Assembly: GCF_004363775.1 (NCBI RefSeq)
Contig: NZ_SNZE01000010.1
Coordinates: 1-64,000, forward strand
DNA length: 64,000 bases
Direction of reading: 5' to 3'
Source: Hydromonas duriensis
GTDB lineage: Bacteria; Pseudomonadota; Gammaproteobacteria; Burkholderiales; Burkholderiaceae
Shown here: positions 9,371 through 19,037 of the stretch, in pieces
Position numbering within the stretch: position 1 is the first letter of the stretch
How the letters are laid out: every line of letters starts with the position of its first letter
Translations under genes and position numbers: made by a program
Notes under the pieces: generated by a model
Database searches by the model: none
What the model saw: the letters and a program-made list of their open reading frames with translations, nothing else
What the model was told of the DNA's origin: nothing

Positions 9371-10026
9371 TTAAATTGCATTATTCGCCCACAGATGCGT
9401 CCATGACGCCGCATATTATTTTAGAGGAATTGGGCTTGCCTTTTGAATTGGTCTTGGTTGACCGTCAAGTCAATGCACAAAAATCCAAAGAATATCTACA
9501 GTTGAACCCGAACGGCACCATTCCCACGTTGGTACACGATGATTTGGTTCTGTTTGAAACAGCGGCAATTGCCATTTATTTGGCAGAGCTAAAGCCGCAA
9601 GCGGGGCTTGTGCCAAATGTAGGCACTACAGAACGAGGCGAATTTTATAAGTGGATGTTTTGGTTGGCGAATACATTTCACTCAACGCTGATGCCTTATT
9701 TTTATGCTGAACGTTGGGTCGATGCTGGCAATGAGCTTGGGGCGGCAGAAGTGAAGTCGCATGCGCAAGCGCGTGTGAAAAACTTGTTGAGCATTTTGGA
9801 CAACGAATTGGCGCGGCGCGGTCAAGATTATTTGCTTGGCGAGCAGTTTAGCGTTGCGGACGTGTATGCGTTTATGCTGTGCCGTTGGACGCGTCACTTT
9901 AATGCGGACGTATGCCCACCCGCGCGCGATTGGACGCATATTCGCCCCTATCTTGAGCGAATTTTAGCTCGACCTGCGGTACAACGCGTGTACGCCAAAG
10001 AAAATATTGTTGCGCCATTGATTTAA
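9367..10026 (+). CDS. Glutathione S-transferase family protein
   Basis: A 219-residue GST-fold protein. The N-terminal thioredoxin-like domain has the glutathione-site block [22 protein letters not shown] (about 49-70) with the cis-proline; the C-terminal domain is all helical with the family N-capping region [14 protein letters not shown]. It overlaps hisG by 4 bases and is thus coupled to it, an unusual place for a GST. The substrate is unknown; nothing ties it to histidine synthesis except position. Confidence 0.9.
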   Translation: MIKLHYSPTDASMTPHIILEELGLPFELVLVDRQVNAQKSKEYLQLNPNGTIPTLVHDDLVLFETAAIAIYLAELKPQAGLVPNVGTTERGEFYKWMFWLANTFHSTLMPYFYAERWVDAGNELGAAEVKSHAQARVKNLLSILDNELARRGQDYLLGEQFSVADVYAFMLCRWTRHFNADVCPPARDWTHIRPYLERILARPAVQRVYAKENIVAPLI

Positions 10027-10117
10027 AGCGGGCTGAGTACGCTTGCTTGAGTTGGCGGCATGATTGTTTGCGCAGTAAAATTAAATTCCGTTTTTAAATT
10101 TTTTCAAATAGAACATT

Positions 10118-11431
10118 ATGACTTCAGTCAATATTCCTGTTTATCAAACCACCGCGCCTGATTTCAATCAGCAACTCCAAACCCGTCTCGCCTTTGACGA
10201 CTCCACCGATGCGGGCATTCAATCCGCCGTGACCGACATCATCGCGGCGGTACGTGCGCGAGGTGACGATGCGGTTGTTGAATTGACCAACAAGTTTGAC
10301 CGCATTCATGCGCAATCCATGGCGGAATTAACGCTGACGCAGGCGGATTTAAAAACCGCGTTCGATGGCTTAAGCGACGCGCAACGCCAAGCCTTACAAG
10401 CCGCCGCCAGCCGTGTGAAACAATATCATGAAGCGCAAAACGCAGAGTGCGGCAAAAGTTGGCAATACACCGAAGCCGATGGCACGATGCTCGGGCAAAA
10501 AGTCACACCACTGGATCGCGTGGGCATTTATGTCCCTGGCGGTAAGGCGGCGTATCCATCCTCTGTCTTGATGAATGCAATTCCTGCGCATGTGGCGGGT
10601 GTCGAGCACATCATCATGGTCGTGCCCACGCCCGACGGCGTTCGCAACCCGCTGGTGCTCGCGGCCGCCTACATTGCGGGTGTAAGCACGGTCTTTACCA
10701 TCGGCGGGGCGCAAGCCGTGGCGGCTTTGGCGTATGGCACGGCGAGCGTGCCGCGTGTGGATAAAATTGTCGGCCCCGGCAACGCCTTTGTCGCCGAAGC
10801 CAAGCGGCGCGTGTTTGGGCAAGTCGGCATTGATATGATTGCAGGCCCGTCCGAAATTTTAATTATCGCCGATGGCACGACCGACCCCGACTGGGTGGCG
10901 ATGGACTTATTCAGCCAAGCCGAACATGACGAATTGGCGCAGTCTATCTTGTTGTGTCCAGACGCCGATTATGTCGAAAAAGTCCGCGCCAGCATCAATA
11001 AACAGATTGAAACCATGCCCCGCGCCGACGTCATACGCGCCTCGCTCGAAGGACGCGGCGCACTCATCGTCACCCGCAGCATGGACGAAGCATGCGACAT
11101 CAGCAACACCATCGCGCCCGAACACTTAGAAATTTCAGCGCTCAACCCCGCACAATGGGCGGATAAAATTCGTCACGCAGGCGCAATCTTTATGGGCGCA
11201 TACACCTCCGAATCCCTCGGCGACTACTGCGCAGGCCCGAACCACGTCTTGCCCACATCAGGCACAGCGCGGTTCTCATCGCCGCTCGGCGTGTACGACT
11301 TTCAAAAACGCTCATCATTGATTCACGTCAGCGAACAAGGTGCCAACACTTTAGGCAAAATCGCTGCCACCCTCGCCCACGGCGAAGGCTTGACCGCGCA
11401 CGCACGCAGTGCCGAAATGCGTTTGAAATAA
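10118..11431 (+). CDS. hisD: Histidinol dehydrogenase
   Basis: Zinc enzyme that oxidises L-histidinol to L-histidine in the last two steps of the pathway. At 437 residues it is of normal length. Recognisable blocks include [49 protein letters not shown] and [18 protein letters not shown]. The coding strand is notably C-rich, unlike hisC downstream. It lies 91 bases after the GST gene; that gap holds no visible terminator. Confidence 0.97.
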   Translation: MTSVNIPVYQTTAPDFNQQLQTRLAFDDSTDAGIQSAVTDIIAAVRARGDDAVVELTNKFDRIHAQSMAELTLTQADLKTAFDGLSDAQRQALQAAASRVKQYHEAQNAECGKSWQYTEADGTMLGQKVTPLDRVGIYVPGGKAAYPSSVLMNAIPAHVAGVEHIIMVVPTPDGVRNPLVLAAAYIAGVSTVFTIGGAQAVAALAYGTASVPRVDKIVGPGNAFVAEAKRRVFGQVGIDMIAGPSEILIIADGTTDPDWVAMDLFSQAEHDELAQSILLCPDADYVEKVRASINKQIETMPRADVIRASLEGRGALIVTRSMDEACDISNTIAPEHLEISALNPAQWADKIRHAGAIFMGAYTSESLGDYCAGPNHVLPTSGTARFSSPLGVYDFQKRSSLIHVSEQGANTLGKIAATLAHGEGLTAHARSAEMRLK

Positions 11432-11441
11432 GGGAGCGAAC

Positions 11442-12062
11442 ATGACGCAAGACATCTACACCGAACCACACCCGATTGACTTTAACACTCTCGCCAACCT
11501 CGGCCCCCTCGCGCCGATGGCAGGCGTATGGCGCGGCGAACGCGGACTGGATGTCAAGCCGAAAGCCGAAGGCCCAAAAAAACAAGCCTACATCGAAAAC
11601 ATCAGCTTACAACCGATTGACCCACAAACCAACGGCCCGCAACTGCTCTACGGCCTGCGCTACCACACCCACATCACCAAACCCGACAACGTCAAAACCT
11701 ATCATGACCAAATCGGCTACTGGCTGTGGGAACCCGCGACCCACACCATCATCCACACACTCACCATCCCCCGTGGGCAAGTCGTCATGGCGGTGGGCAA
11801 AGCCGCGTCCGATGCCAAAACATTTGAACTCATCGCCACCAACGACGATGTGAATTTTGGCATTCGCTCCGCACCGTTCATCGAAGACAACTTCAAAACG
11901 GTAGAATTTAGAATCAAAGTCACGATTCACGACGACGGCACATGGGGTTACGAAGAAGACACCGTGATGATGATTAAAGGACAAACCGAGCCGTTTCATC
12001 ATATGGATAAAAACCTGCTGCATAAAGTGGCTGAAGCGACGCCGAATCCGACGGCGGAATAA
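11442..12062 (+). CDS. Nitrobindin/THAP4-like heme-binding beta-barrel protein (DUF1794 type)
   Basis: A 206-residue soluble protein. The order LAPMAGVWRGERG near residue 23, then alternating strands with YHDQIGYWLWEPATHTIIHTLTIPRGQVVMAVGKA, resembles the fatty-acid-binding-like ten-strand barrel of nitrobindins, which bind ferric heme and react with nitric oxide or peroxynitrite. It starts 10 bases after hisD behind GGGAG and so belongs to the operon. Its base composition matches hisD. A link to histidine synthesis is not evident. Heme binding is inferred from the family and not shown here. Confidence 0.75.
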   Translation: MTQDIYTEPHPIDFNTLANLGPLAPMAGVWRGERGLDVKPKAEGPKKQAYIENISLQPIDPQTNGPQLLYGLRYHTHITKPDNVKTYHDQIGYWLWEPATHTIIHTLTIPRGQVVMAVGKAASDAKTFELIATNDDVNFGIRSAPFIEDNFKTVEFRIKVTIHDDGTWGYEEDTVMMIKGQTEPFHHMDKNLLHKVAEATPNPTAE

Positions 12063-12233
12063 ATTGCAGAAAACGCTAATTTTGTCTTAGGGCATGTTGA
12101 AACCATAGATATTCTTCATGCCTGTTCCATACGCCCGTTCCTCAAGTAAGAGGATTGTGAATCAAGCCAGCAACGATGCATTTTATGATTGATGGTTTGG
12201 AATATAGTAGTTTAAAAATATCAGAAAGTAGGC

Positions 12234-13202
12234 ATGGGAAAAAACATTTGCGATAAGGTTAAACAATATTGGGTTTTGTTGTTAATGTTAGTGTTGCTCG
12301 GTCTTGCAGTTGTTGCAGCGACGTTTTTAGTTCGTTGGTATGTGGGTTCTATTGGGAATGAATTTTTAGAATCCTTAACGAAGAATCTTGAAGAACGAAG
12401 CGATTTTGGAACTGTTGGCGATTTTTTTGGTGGATTGTTAGGGCCAACATTCTCCTTTTTAGGCTTAATCATGCTTTTGGTGACGCTTTGGCAAAATCAA
12501 GTCGAATTGCGTATGACGCGAGATGAGTTAAGTGGTTCAAAAGAAGCTTTACAAGCGCAAGCGAATGCAGCTGATAAACAACGCTTTGAAAATACGTTCT
12601 TTGCGTTGTTAGAGCAGCATAATGTTTTGTTGAATTTAATCTTAACTGAGAGATTGACTTATGGTTCGGATAGTAGGCCAAAAACAGAGGTTTCGATTGT
12701 AAATGAGTTGTTTGAAAAAATATTCGGAGAACAGACTTTGTCTCATGGCCACGGAAATGAGTTGTACTCATTACAAAAAGCAAAAGAAGCATTGCTTAAA
12801 TCTGACCCCAAAATTAACCAATATTTTCGAGTGCTGTTTCAGCTTTTGAAATTTGTAAAGCGGCTAGATGTGGATGGAGCTGGGTATGCAACTCCTGATG
12901 AGAAGCTTTATACAAACATTGTACGTTCATTTCTTACAAGAGAGCTGTATTTCTTGTTGGCATTAAATGCGTCCATATTGAGCGAAAATGACATTTATGT
13001 TTCGTATCATAATTTGATTGTGAGATACCAGTTCCTAGAACATATGCCAATAAGGTTGTCTTTGAATATTTATGGTGAAAACATACATTTATTTAATGAA
13101 CTCATCAACCATTACCCTGCTTACGCATGGGGTGATAACGAAAGCTACATACCCACAAAAGAGAAGCTAACAAAATACTTTTTAGACTGGCAAAATCAAT
13201 GA
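12234..13202 (+). CDS. Putative phage abortive infection protein, PutAbiC-like, inside the his operon
   Basis: A 322-residue protein with two membrane helices at about residues 13-35 and 67-86, then a long helical cytoplasmic part. The pattern FGDFFGGLLGPTFSFLGL-like segment before helix 2, a charged coiled coil (VELRMTRDELSGSKEAL) and the block QRFENTFFALLEQHN (116-130), followed later by YFRVLFQLLKFV, agrees with my memory of the PutAbiC family found in phage-defence settings. The gene is clearly more AT-rich than its neighbours, follows a 171-base AT-rich gap, and its stop overlaps the hisC start by 4 bases (ATGA). The function is unproven; a sensor or scaffold role in the membrane is also possible. 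Confidence 0.65.
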   Translation: MGKNICDKVKQYWVLLLMLVLLGLAVVAATFLVRWYVGSIGNEFLESLTKNLEERSDFGTVGDFFGGLLGPTFSFLGLIMLLVTLWQNQVELRMTRDELSGSKEALQAQANAADKQRFENTFFALLEQHNVLLNLILTERLTYGSDSRPKTEVSIVNELFEKIFGEQTLSHGHGNELYSLQKAKEALLKSDPKINQYFRVLFQLLKFVKRLDVDGAGYATPDEKLYTNIVRSFLTRELYFLLALNASILSENDIYVSYHNLIVRYQFLEHMPIRLSLNIYGENIHLFNELINHYPAYAWGDNESYIPTKEKLTKYFLDWQNQ

Positions 13203-14323
13203 TTAACCTTACATCTGAAACCCGCTTACTTAACAACATCCGCCCCGACATCCTCGCCATGTCCGCTTATCACGTCCCTGACGCGAGCGGTTTGATTAAG
13301 CTCGATGCGATGGAAAATCCTTATGTGTTGCCTGATGAGTTGAAAGCCAAGCTCGGGGCGCGTTTGGCGGCGTTGGCATTGAACCGTTATCCTGTGCCGA
13401 CGTACTCGGGTTTGGTGACGGCGTTGCGCGCGTATGCGCACATCCCTGAGTCGTCTGGTGTGATGTTGGGCAATGGTTCGGATGAGTTGATTCATCTGTT
13501 GTCGATGGCGGTGTCAAAAGCGGGTGAACGGGTGACGGTGCTTGCGCCTGCGCCGAGTTTTGTGATGTATCGCGCGTCGGCGTTGCTGAATCATGTGGAC
13601 TACGTTGAGGTGGATTTACAAAAGCGCGATGGCGTGAATGGGGTGTCGTTTCAGTTGGATGTGCCTGCCATGACGGCGGCGATTTCGACGCATCGACCTG
13701 CTTTGGTGTATTTGCCTTATCCGAATAATCCAACTGGGGCGGCGTTTGAGCGTGCGGATATGTTGGCGGTGATGGCGGCGGCGCAGGCGGTGGGTGCGCT
13801 GGTGGCGGTGGATGAGGCGTATCAGCCGTTTGCAGATTTCACTTGGATGAGTGAGCTGGCGCGGTTTGAGCATATGTTGGTGGTGCGCACGGTGTCAAAA
13901 CTGGGCTTGGCTGGGGTGCGTCTGGGCTATATGGCGGGGGGCGCGGATTTGATTGCCGAGCTGGATAAGGTGCGTCCGCCGTATAATATCAATGTGTTGA
14001 CAGAAGCCGCGGTGAGTTGCGTGCTTGAGCATGTCGATGTGTTGGAGGCGCAGGCGCAACAGATTCGTGAGACGCGGGCGGTGCTGGTGTCGGCTTTGCA
14101 GTCGATGAAGGGCGTGCGGCCTTTTGATACGCAAGCGAATTTTGTGTTGGTGGAATTTGAACGCGATGCGAATGAGGTGTTTGAGGGCTTGAAAGCGCGT
14201 GGTGTGTTGGTGAAAAACATGACGAAGGCGCACCCGATGTTGAGCCACGCGCTGCGTCTGACCGTGGGTTCGCAGAGCGAAAATGCGCAGTTGTTGGATG
14301 CGCTGAATGATATTTTGAAATGA
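13199..14323 (+). CDS. hisC: Histidinol-phosphate aminotransferase
   Basis: PLP-dependent class I/II aminotransferase that converts imidazole-acetol phosphate and glutamate to histidinol phosphate. At 374 residues it has the block YPNNPTGAAF (substrate/PLP region), VDEAYQPF (PLP Asp and Tyr) and VRTVSKLGLAGVRLGY with the Schiff-base lysine. The ATG overlaps the stop of the PutAbiC-like gene, so hisC translation may depend on that gene. The coding strand is strongly G/T-rich, in contrast to hisD just upstream. Confidence 0.96.
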   Translation: MINLTSETRLLNNIRPDILAMSAYHVPDASGLIKLDAMENPYVLPDELKAKLGARLAALALNRYPVPTYSGLVTALRAYAHIPESSGVMLGNGSDELIHLLSMAVSKAGERVTVLAPAPSFVMYRASALLNHVDYVEVDLQKRDGVNGVSFQLDVPAMTAAISTHRPALVYLPYPNNPTGAAFERADMLAVMAAAQAVGALVAVDEAYQPFADFTWMSELARFEHMLVVRTVSKLGLAGVRLGYMAGGADLIAELDKVRPPYNINVLTEAAVSCVLEHVDVLEAQAQQIRETRAVLVSALQSMKGVRPFDTQANFVLVEFERDANEVFEGLKARGVLVKNMTKAHPMLSHALRLTVGSQSENAQLLDALNDILK

Positions 14324-14366
14324 AGCATAACAAACGTAATAAAACGTAAAAACGTAAGGATTTGAC

Positions 14367-14969
14367 ATGATGACCCCTCGTACTGCTGAAGTCACCCGTA
14401 ATACTTCTGAAACTCAAGTGCGCATTGCACTTAATTTGGATGGCACGGGCGTGGCTAAACTCAATTCGGGCGTGCCTTTTTTGGATCACATGCTTGACCA
14501 AATTGCCCGCCATGGCTTAATCGACCTTGAGGTGGTGGCCACGGGCGATACGCACATTGACGACCATCATACGGTGGAAGATGTCGGCATCACGTTGGGG
14601 CAGGCGATTGCGCAAGCGGTCGGCGATAAAAAAGGCTTGACGCGTTATGGGCACTCGTATGTGCCGTTGGATGAGGCGTTGTCGCGCGTGGTGATTGATT
14701 TTTCGGGTCGCCCAGGTTTGGAGTTTCATGTGCCGTTTACGCGTGCGCGCGTGGGGAATTTTGATTTGGATTTGTCGATTGAGTTTTTCCGAGGTTTTGT
14801 CAATCACGCGGGCGTGAGTTTGCATATTGATAATTTGCGTGGCGTCAATGCGCATCACCAAATTGAAACGGTGTTTAAAGCCTTTGGCCGTGCGTTGCGC
14901 ATGGCGTTGATGATTGATGCTCGTGCGGCGGATCAAATTGCTTCGACCAAAGGTCGCTTGGTGGGTTAA
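14367..14969 (+). CDS. hisB: Imidazoleglycerol-phosphate dehydratase
   Basis: Manganese-dependent dehydratase of histidine synthesis. The protein is the single-domain type of 200 residues, without the N-terminal histidinol phosphatase domain found in enterobacteria, so the phosphatase must be encoded elsewhere. Metal-binding motifs DDHHTVED (mid-protein) and NAHHQIET (late) are intact. Two adjacent ATGs are possible starts; the Shine-Dalgarno AAGGA lies upstream. Confidence 0.97.
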   Translation: MMTPRTAEVTRNTSETQVRIALNLDGTGVAKLNSGVPFLDHMLDQIARHGLIDLEVVATGDTHIDDHHTVEDVGITLGQAIAQAVGDKKGLTRYGHSYVPLDEALSRVVIDFSGRPGLEFHVPFTRARVGNFDLDLSIEFFRGFVNHAGVSLHIDNLRGVNAHHQIETVFKAFGRALRMALMIDARAADQIASTKGRLVG

Positions 14970-14977
14970 GTTGGGTT

Positions 14978-15003
14978 AAGCCGTTTGTTTAACGGTCTTT
15001 TTT
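14978..15003 (+). terminator. Weak possible terminator or attenuating hairpin after hisB
   Basis: CCGTT (14981-14985) pairs with AACGG (14991-14995), extended by AAG / CTT with one bulge, and is followed by six T residues. If active, it would reduce transcription into the rest of the operon, or act only partly. Confidence 0.45.
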
Positions 15004-15023
15004 AAATTTGTTTTGGGGTGGGC

Positions 15024-15587
15024 ATGTCAAAAATCTTTGTGGATGCCAATTATCGTTTTATTGCAGCGTATCAAGAAGTCAATGCGCGCATTGTTCAACG
15101 CCAGCAGGCGTTGGCGTTGTACGTGACGTTGGTCGTTAGTTTATTGGCGGCGTTGGTGGCTTTGCGCACCAGCGCGGGCAGCGAGTCAACGCCTGTTGAA
15201 TGGTTGATGTTGGGCTTTCCTTTGGCTTCGTTTTGTTTGGCCTTGTTAAATTACAAAGCGGAACGCGCCATCACGAATTTACGCACGTTCTTGGCGATGA
15301 TGGAGCAGCTGGACAACGCTCATCTGACTTTACCCAGCTATAACACCGAGCCTCGCTGGTCGATGGGCGCGAACAAAGCACGACGTTTTCATGATTTGGC
15401 GACGGCTGTGTTGGCGGCGGGTGGCAATGCGATTGGCTTGGGCGCAGCGTGGCGAATTTACCCCGAACGTGTCGCACATGCGAGCGGCTTTTTCTATTTA
15501 AGCGTTGCTTTGGCGGCGATTTCGCTTGTTGTGTTGTTCGTCACTTCACGTTGGAGTTATCGCCCTGAAACCGTTGTTGGGGCTTGA
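15024..15587 (+). CDS. Four-helix membrane protein of unknown function in the his operon
   Basis: I do not recognise this 187-residue protein. It shows four likely membrane segments: ALYVTLVVSLLAALVAL near residue 30, WLMLGFPLASFCLALL near 60, LATAVLAAGGNAIGLGAA in the second half, and FFYLSVALAAISLVVLFV near the C-terminus. The soluble N-terminus and the loop between helices 2 and 3 (approximately 50 residues) should face the same side. It starts at an ATG after GGGGTGGGC; an in-frame GTG two codons earlier is possible. It lies between hisB and the marC-type gene with no promoter seen. Confidence 0.75.
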   Translation: MSKIFVDANYRFIAAYQEVNARIVQRQQALALYVTLVVSLLAALVALRTSAGSESTPVEWLMLGFPLASFCLALLNYKAERAITNLRTFLAMMEQLDNAHLTLPSYNTEPRWSMGANKARRFHDLATAVLAAGGNAIGLGAAWRIYPERVAHASGFFYLSVALAAISLVVLFVTSRWSYRPETVVGA

Positions 15588-15631
15588 GCCAATTGGCGGG
15601 CAATTAATCACATCAAGTTAAATATTTAAAT

Positions 15632-16255
15632 ATGGATATTCTTAAAACATTTATTGCATTGCTCGCCTTGATTAATCCGCTTGGCGTGTTGCCCATGTTT
15701 ATCAGTTTGACGCAAGACCTCTCAGAGAAAGATAAACAGCGCACCATTCGCGCCGCCGCAATGACTGTGGCGACCGTGGTGGCGGTGTGTACATTGCTCG
15801 GCGAACAAATTATTGCTTTCTTTGGGATTTCAACTGCGTCGTTGCAGGTCGCAGGCGGTTTGTTGATTTTGTTGATGTCGCTGAATATGTTGAATGCGCA
15901 AATGGGCGGCGCACGCACCTCGGCGGAAGAACAAAATGAGGCGGAACACAAAAGCACGCTTGGCGTTGTGCCGTTAGGGATTCCGTTGTTGACAGGGCCG
16001 GGTGCCATTTCGACGGTCATTGTGTATGCCAATAAAGCGCAGAAGCCGAGTGAGTATGTGATTTTAATTGGCTGCGGCGTGGTGTTGGCGGTTTTGGTGT
16101 GGTTGACGTTGCAATTGGCGCAGCCGATTAATCGCATCATGGGGCGTTCGGGTATCAATATCGCAACGCGAATCATGGGTTTGTTGGTGGCGGCGGTGGC
16201 GGTTGAGTTTATCGTTGAGGGATTGAAAAACATGTTGCCAGCTTTGGCGGGATGA
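15632..16255 (+). CDS. MarC-family integral membrane protein
   Basis: A 207-residue inner-membrane protein with about six hydrophobic segments. The N-terminal [21 protein letters not shown] and the central [23 protein letters not shown] are characteristic of the MarC/UPF0056 family. The family was once linked to multiple antibiotic resistance, a role later disputed; its transport function is unknown. A MarC gene between hisB and hisH is, to my knowledge, common in Burkholderiales, which supports the lineage assignment. It ends 13 bases before hisH. Confidence 0.9.
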   Translation: MDILKTFIALLALINPLGVLPMFISLTQDLSEKDKQRTIRAAAMTVATVVAVCTLLGEQIIAFFGISTASLQVAGGLLILLMSLNMLNAQMGGARTSAEEQNEAEHKSTLGVVPLGIPLLTGPGAISTVIVYANKAQKPSEYVILIGCGVVLAVLVWLTLQLAQPINRIMGRSGINIATRIMGLLVAAVAVEFIVEGLKNMLPALAG

Positions 16256-16268
16256 TGAGTGCATTTTT

Positions 16269-16907
16269 ATGACAACAGTAGCGATTTTAGATTATGGAAT
16301 GGGCAATTTGCGCTCAGTGGCGCAGGCGATGCGCACGGCCGCACCCGAAGCCCAAGTGATGATTACGAGCGACCCTGAGCAGGTGCGCGCGGCGGAACGT
16401 TTGATTTTGCCTGGGCAAGGAGCCATGCCTGATTGCATGGCAAATTTGCGCACCAGTGGTTTGTTGGAGGCGTTGAGCGAAGGGGCAAAAACCAAACCCT
16501 TGCTGGGCGTGTGCGTGGGTGAGCAAATGTTGTTTGGTGCGGCAGAAGAGGGCAACTCGCATGGTTTGGGCTGGTTAGATGGTTCGGTGGTGAAGTTTCA
16601 GCTCAATGAGGCCGTGGATGCCAATGGTGCAAAGCTCAAGGTCCCGCACATGGGCTGGAATCGCGTGAACCAAACGCGAGCGCACGCGCTGTGGCATGGT
16701 GTACCTGACGAGGCGTATTTTTATTTTGTACACAGCTACTATGTGATGCCGAATGATGCGCACTTAACCGTGGGTTCGAGCGTTTATGGCAGTGCGTTTA
16801 CATGCGCAGTGGCGCATGATAATATTTTCGCCACTCAATTTCACCCTGAAAAAAGCGGGGCTTTTGGTCTACAGTTGTATCGCAATTTTGCCAATTGGCG
16901 ACCTTGA
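16269..16907 (+). CDS. hisH: Imidazole glycerol phosphate synthase, glutaminase subunit
   Basis: Class I glutamine amidotransferase that supplies ammonia to HisF. The catalytic triad is visible: the cysteine in [11 protein letters not shown] near residue 82, and the histidine and glutamate in [10 protein letters not shown] near the C-terminus. At 212 residues it is of normal length. It forms a heterodimer with the HisF product encoded downstream. A 107-base gap with an AAGTCA / TGACTT inverted repeat separates it from hisA. Confidence 0.97.
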   Translation: MTTVAILDYGMGNLRSVAQAMRTAAPEAQVMITSDPEQVRAAERLILPGQGAMPDCMANLRTSGLLEALSEGAKTKPLLGVCVGEQMLFGAAEEGNSHGLGWLDGSVVKFQLNEAVDANGAKLKVPHMGWNRVNQTRAHALWHGVPDEAYFYFVHSYYVMPNDAHLTVGSSVYGSAFTCAVAHDNIFATQFHPEKSGAFGLQLYRNFANWRP

Positions 16908-17014
16908 AATAGGCGGTGTGGATTGAATGGGGTAAGTCAGTTAAAGCCTAGATTGACTTGGATTGAGGTTTTTTAAAATTTTCGTTGAAATTTTGTTGAA
17001 AGAAAGTGTTGAAT

Positions 17015-17758
17015 ATGTTGTTGATTCCAGCCATTGATTTAAAAGACGGCCAATGCGTGCGCTTGCAGCAAGGCGAGATGGATCGTGTCACAGTGTTTTC
17101 TGATGCGCCCGAACAAATGGCCGCGCATTGGGTTGAGCAAGGTGCGCGTCGTTTGCATTTGGTCGATTTGAATGGGGCTTTCGCAGGCAAGCCTGTCAAC
17201 AAAGCGGCGATTCAGGCGATTTTAAAAACCGTCGGCGATGACATTCCCGTACAAATTGGCGGGGGCATCCGCGATTTAGACACCATTGAACGTTACCTCG
17301 ACATGGGCATTAAATATGTGATTATCGGCACAGCCGCCGTGAAAAATCCTGGCTTTCTTCAAGATGCGTGTGTGGAATTTGGCGGACACATCATCGTCGG
17401 CTTGGATGCCAAAGACGGCAAAGCGGCGACCGATGGCTGGAGCAAAATCACGGTGCATGACGTCACTGACTTGGCGAAAAAATACGAGGACTACGGCGTC
17501 AACAGCATCATCTATACCGACATTGGTCGTGATGGCATGTTACAAGGCATTAATATTGACGCGACCGTGAAGCTGGCGCAAGCCTCCACCATTCCCGTCA
17601 TCGCTTCGGGTGGCTTGTCGAACATGGCGGACATTGATGCCTTGTGTGGCGTGGTCGATGAGGGCGTAGAAGGCGTGATTTGTGGCCGTGCGATTTACTC
17701 GGGTGATTTGGATTTTGCTGCAGCGCAAATGCGCGCAGATGAATTATTGAAGGGTTGA
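17015..17758 (+). CDS. hisA: Phosphoribosylformimino-AICAR phosphate isomerase
   Basis: A (beta/alpha)8-barrel isomerase that opens the aminated ribose of ProFAR to PRFAR. Catalytic aspartates are in PAIDLKDG (residue 8) and YTDIGRDGM (second half), and both phosphate-binding half-barrel motifs, QIGGGIRD and IASGGLSN, are present. The chosen ATG gives [12 protein letters not shown], the family N-terminus; an in-frame GTG three codons earlier is less likely. It is 247 residues and ends 2 bases before hisF. Confidence 0.97.
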   Translation: MLLIPAIDLKDGQCVRLQQGEMDRVTVFSDAPEQMAAHWVEQGARRLHLVDLNGAFAGKPVNKAAIQAILKTVGDDIPVQIGGGIRDLDTIERYLDMGIKYVIIGTAAVKNPGFLQDACVEFGGHIIVGLDAKDGKAATDGWSKITVHDVTDLAKKYEDYGVNSIIYTDIGRDGMLQGINIDATVKLAQASTIPVIASGGLSNMADIDALCGVVDEGVEGVICGRAIYSGDLDFAAAQMRADELLKG

Positions 17759-17760
17759 TT

Positions 17761-18531
17761 GTGTTAACTAAGCGCATTATCCCCTGCCTAGACGTAAAAG
17801 ATGGGCGCGTTGTCAAAGGCGTGAATTTTGTTGGCTTGCGCGATGCGGGCGACCCTGTTGAAATTGCCAAACGTTACGACACCCAAGGTGCAGATGAAGT
17901 CACTTTTTTGGACATCACGGCGACATCAGACAACCGCGATTTGATTTTACACATCATCGAAGCGGTCGCCGACCAAGTGTTTATTCCGTTGACCGTGGGC
18001 GGCGGCGTACGTGCCGTGGCTGATGTACGTCGTTTATTGAATGCAGGTGCAGACAAAGTGGGCATTAACTCCGCCGCAGTCAGTAACCCGCAATTGGTCG
18101 CCGATGCTGCGAGTAAATACGGTTCGCAATGTATCGTGGTGGCGATTGATGCCAAGCGTGTTTCAGCTGAGGGCGAGCCGCTGCGCTGGGAAATTTTTAC
18201 GCACGGCGGGCGCACCCCCACAGGCATTGATGCCGTTGAATGGGCGGTGAAAATGAATCAACTCGGTGCGGGCGAGTTATTGCTGACCAGTATGGACAAA
18301 GACGGCACGCGCAGTGGCTTCGACCTCGAATTGACGAGGACTGTTTCAGATGCGGTGAGTATTCCTGTGATTGCGTCGGGTGGGGTCGGTTCTTTGCAAG
18401 ACTTAGCCGACGGCATTGTGCATGGTCATGCGGATGCGGTGCTGGCCGCCAGTATTTTTCACTTCGGGCAGCATACTGTGCAAGAAGCAAAAACCTTGAT
18501 GCAGGCTCAGGGTATTGATGTTCGTTTGTGA
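17761..18531 (+). CDS. hisF: Imidazole glycerol phosphate synthase, cyclase subunit
   Basis: Uses ammonia from HisH to convert PRFAR to imidazole glycerol phosphate and AICAR. It is a 256-residue barrel paralogous to HisA. Catalytic aspartates are in [13 protein letters not shown] (residue 11) and VVAIDAKR (about 130); phosphate loops are TVGGGVR and IASGGVGS. The start is a GTG ([12 protein letters not shown]) two bases after the hisA stop, preceded by GAAGGG within hisA; a TTG two codons upstream overlaps that stop. Confidence 0.97.
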   Translation: MLTKRIIPCLDVKDGRVVKGVNFVGLRDAGDPVEIAKRYDTQGADEVTFLDITATSDNRDLILHIIEAVADQVFIPLTVGGGVRAVADVRRLLNAGADKVGINSAAVSNPQLVADAASKYGSQCIVVAIDAKRVSAEGEPLRWEIFTHGGRTPTGIDAVEWAVKMNQLGAGELLLTSMDKDGTRSGFDLELTRTVSDAVSIPVIASGGVGSLQDLADGIVHGHADAVLAASIFHFGQHTVQEAKTLMQAQGIDVRL

Positions 18532-18588
18532 ATTAAACTGAATAAAAGCAAAAAACTGCTGGATAAAACTAGGGAAAAAAGGCGTAAA

Positions 18589-19005
18589 ATGTCTAGTGAA
18601 TTAGAAACATACAAACCGATACTTGAGCGCATTCGGTGGGATCAAAATGGCTTGGTTCCTGTCATCGCACAAGATGCCGTTAGCGGAACCGTGCTGATGT
18701 TTGCATGGATGAACCATGAGGCGTTGGCAAAAACGATTGAGCTTAAGCGCGCGGTGTATTTTTCTCGTTCGCGAAAAAAATTGTGGTTTAAAGGCGAAGA
18801 GTCGGGGCATGTGCAACACGTGAAATCGTTGCGTATGGATTGTGATCAGGATGTGTTGTTGTTGCAGGTTGAGCAAGTCGGTGGAATTGCCTGCCATACG
18901 GGGCGCAACAGTTGTTTTTTTGAGGCGTATGATTGGCAGGCACACACTTGGTTTGTGGATGCGCCTGTATTAAAAAATCCTGACGATATTTACGATACAA
19001 AGTAG
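18589..19005 (+). CDS. hisI: Phosphoribosyl-AMP cyclohydrolase
   Basis: Opens the adenine ring of phosphoribosyl-AMP in histidine synthesis. It is 138 residues, the single-domain form; the HisE pyrophosphohydrolase is a separate gene just downstream. Metal-site motifs [11 protein letters not shown] and [11 protein letters not shown] are present, as are AWMNHEAL and [14 protein letters not shown]. It lies 57 bases after hisF. Confidence 0.96.
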   Translation: MSSELETYKPILERIRWDQNGLVPVIAQDAVSGTVLMFAWMNHEALAKTIELKRAVYFSRSRKKLWFKGEESGHVQHVKSLRMDCDQDVLLLQVEQVGGIACHTGRNSCFFEAYDWQAHTWFVDAPVLKNPDDIYDTK

Positions 19006-19037
19006 GCATGGCGCAACTCGCGCAACTAGGAGAGCTT

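Noticed and set aside
10394-10822. A 142-codon minus-strand frame in hisD
   Set aside because: His- and Arg-rich translation is the antisense echo of hisD codons; no start signal.
11476-11853. A 125-codon plus-strand frame rich in Pro, Thr and Ser
   Set aside because: It is a +1 shadow of the nitrobindin-like gene, whose own frame shows conserved motifs.
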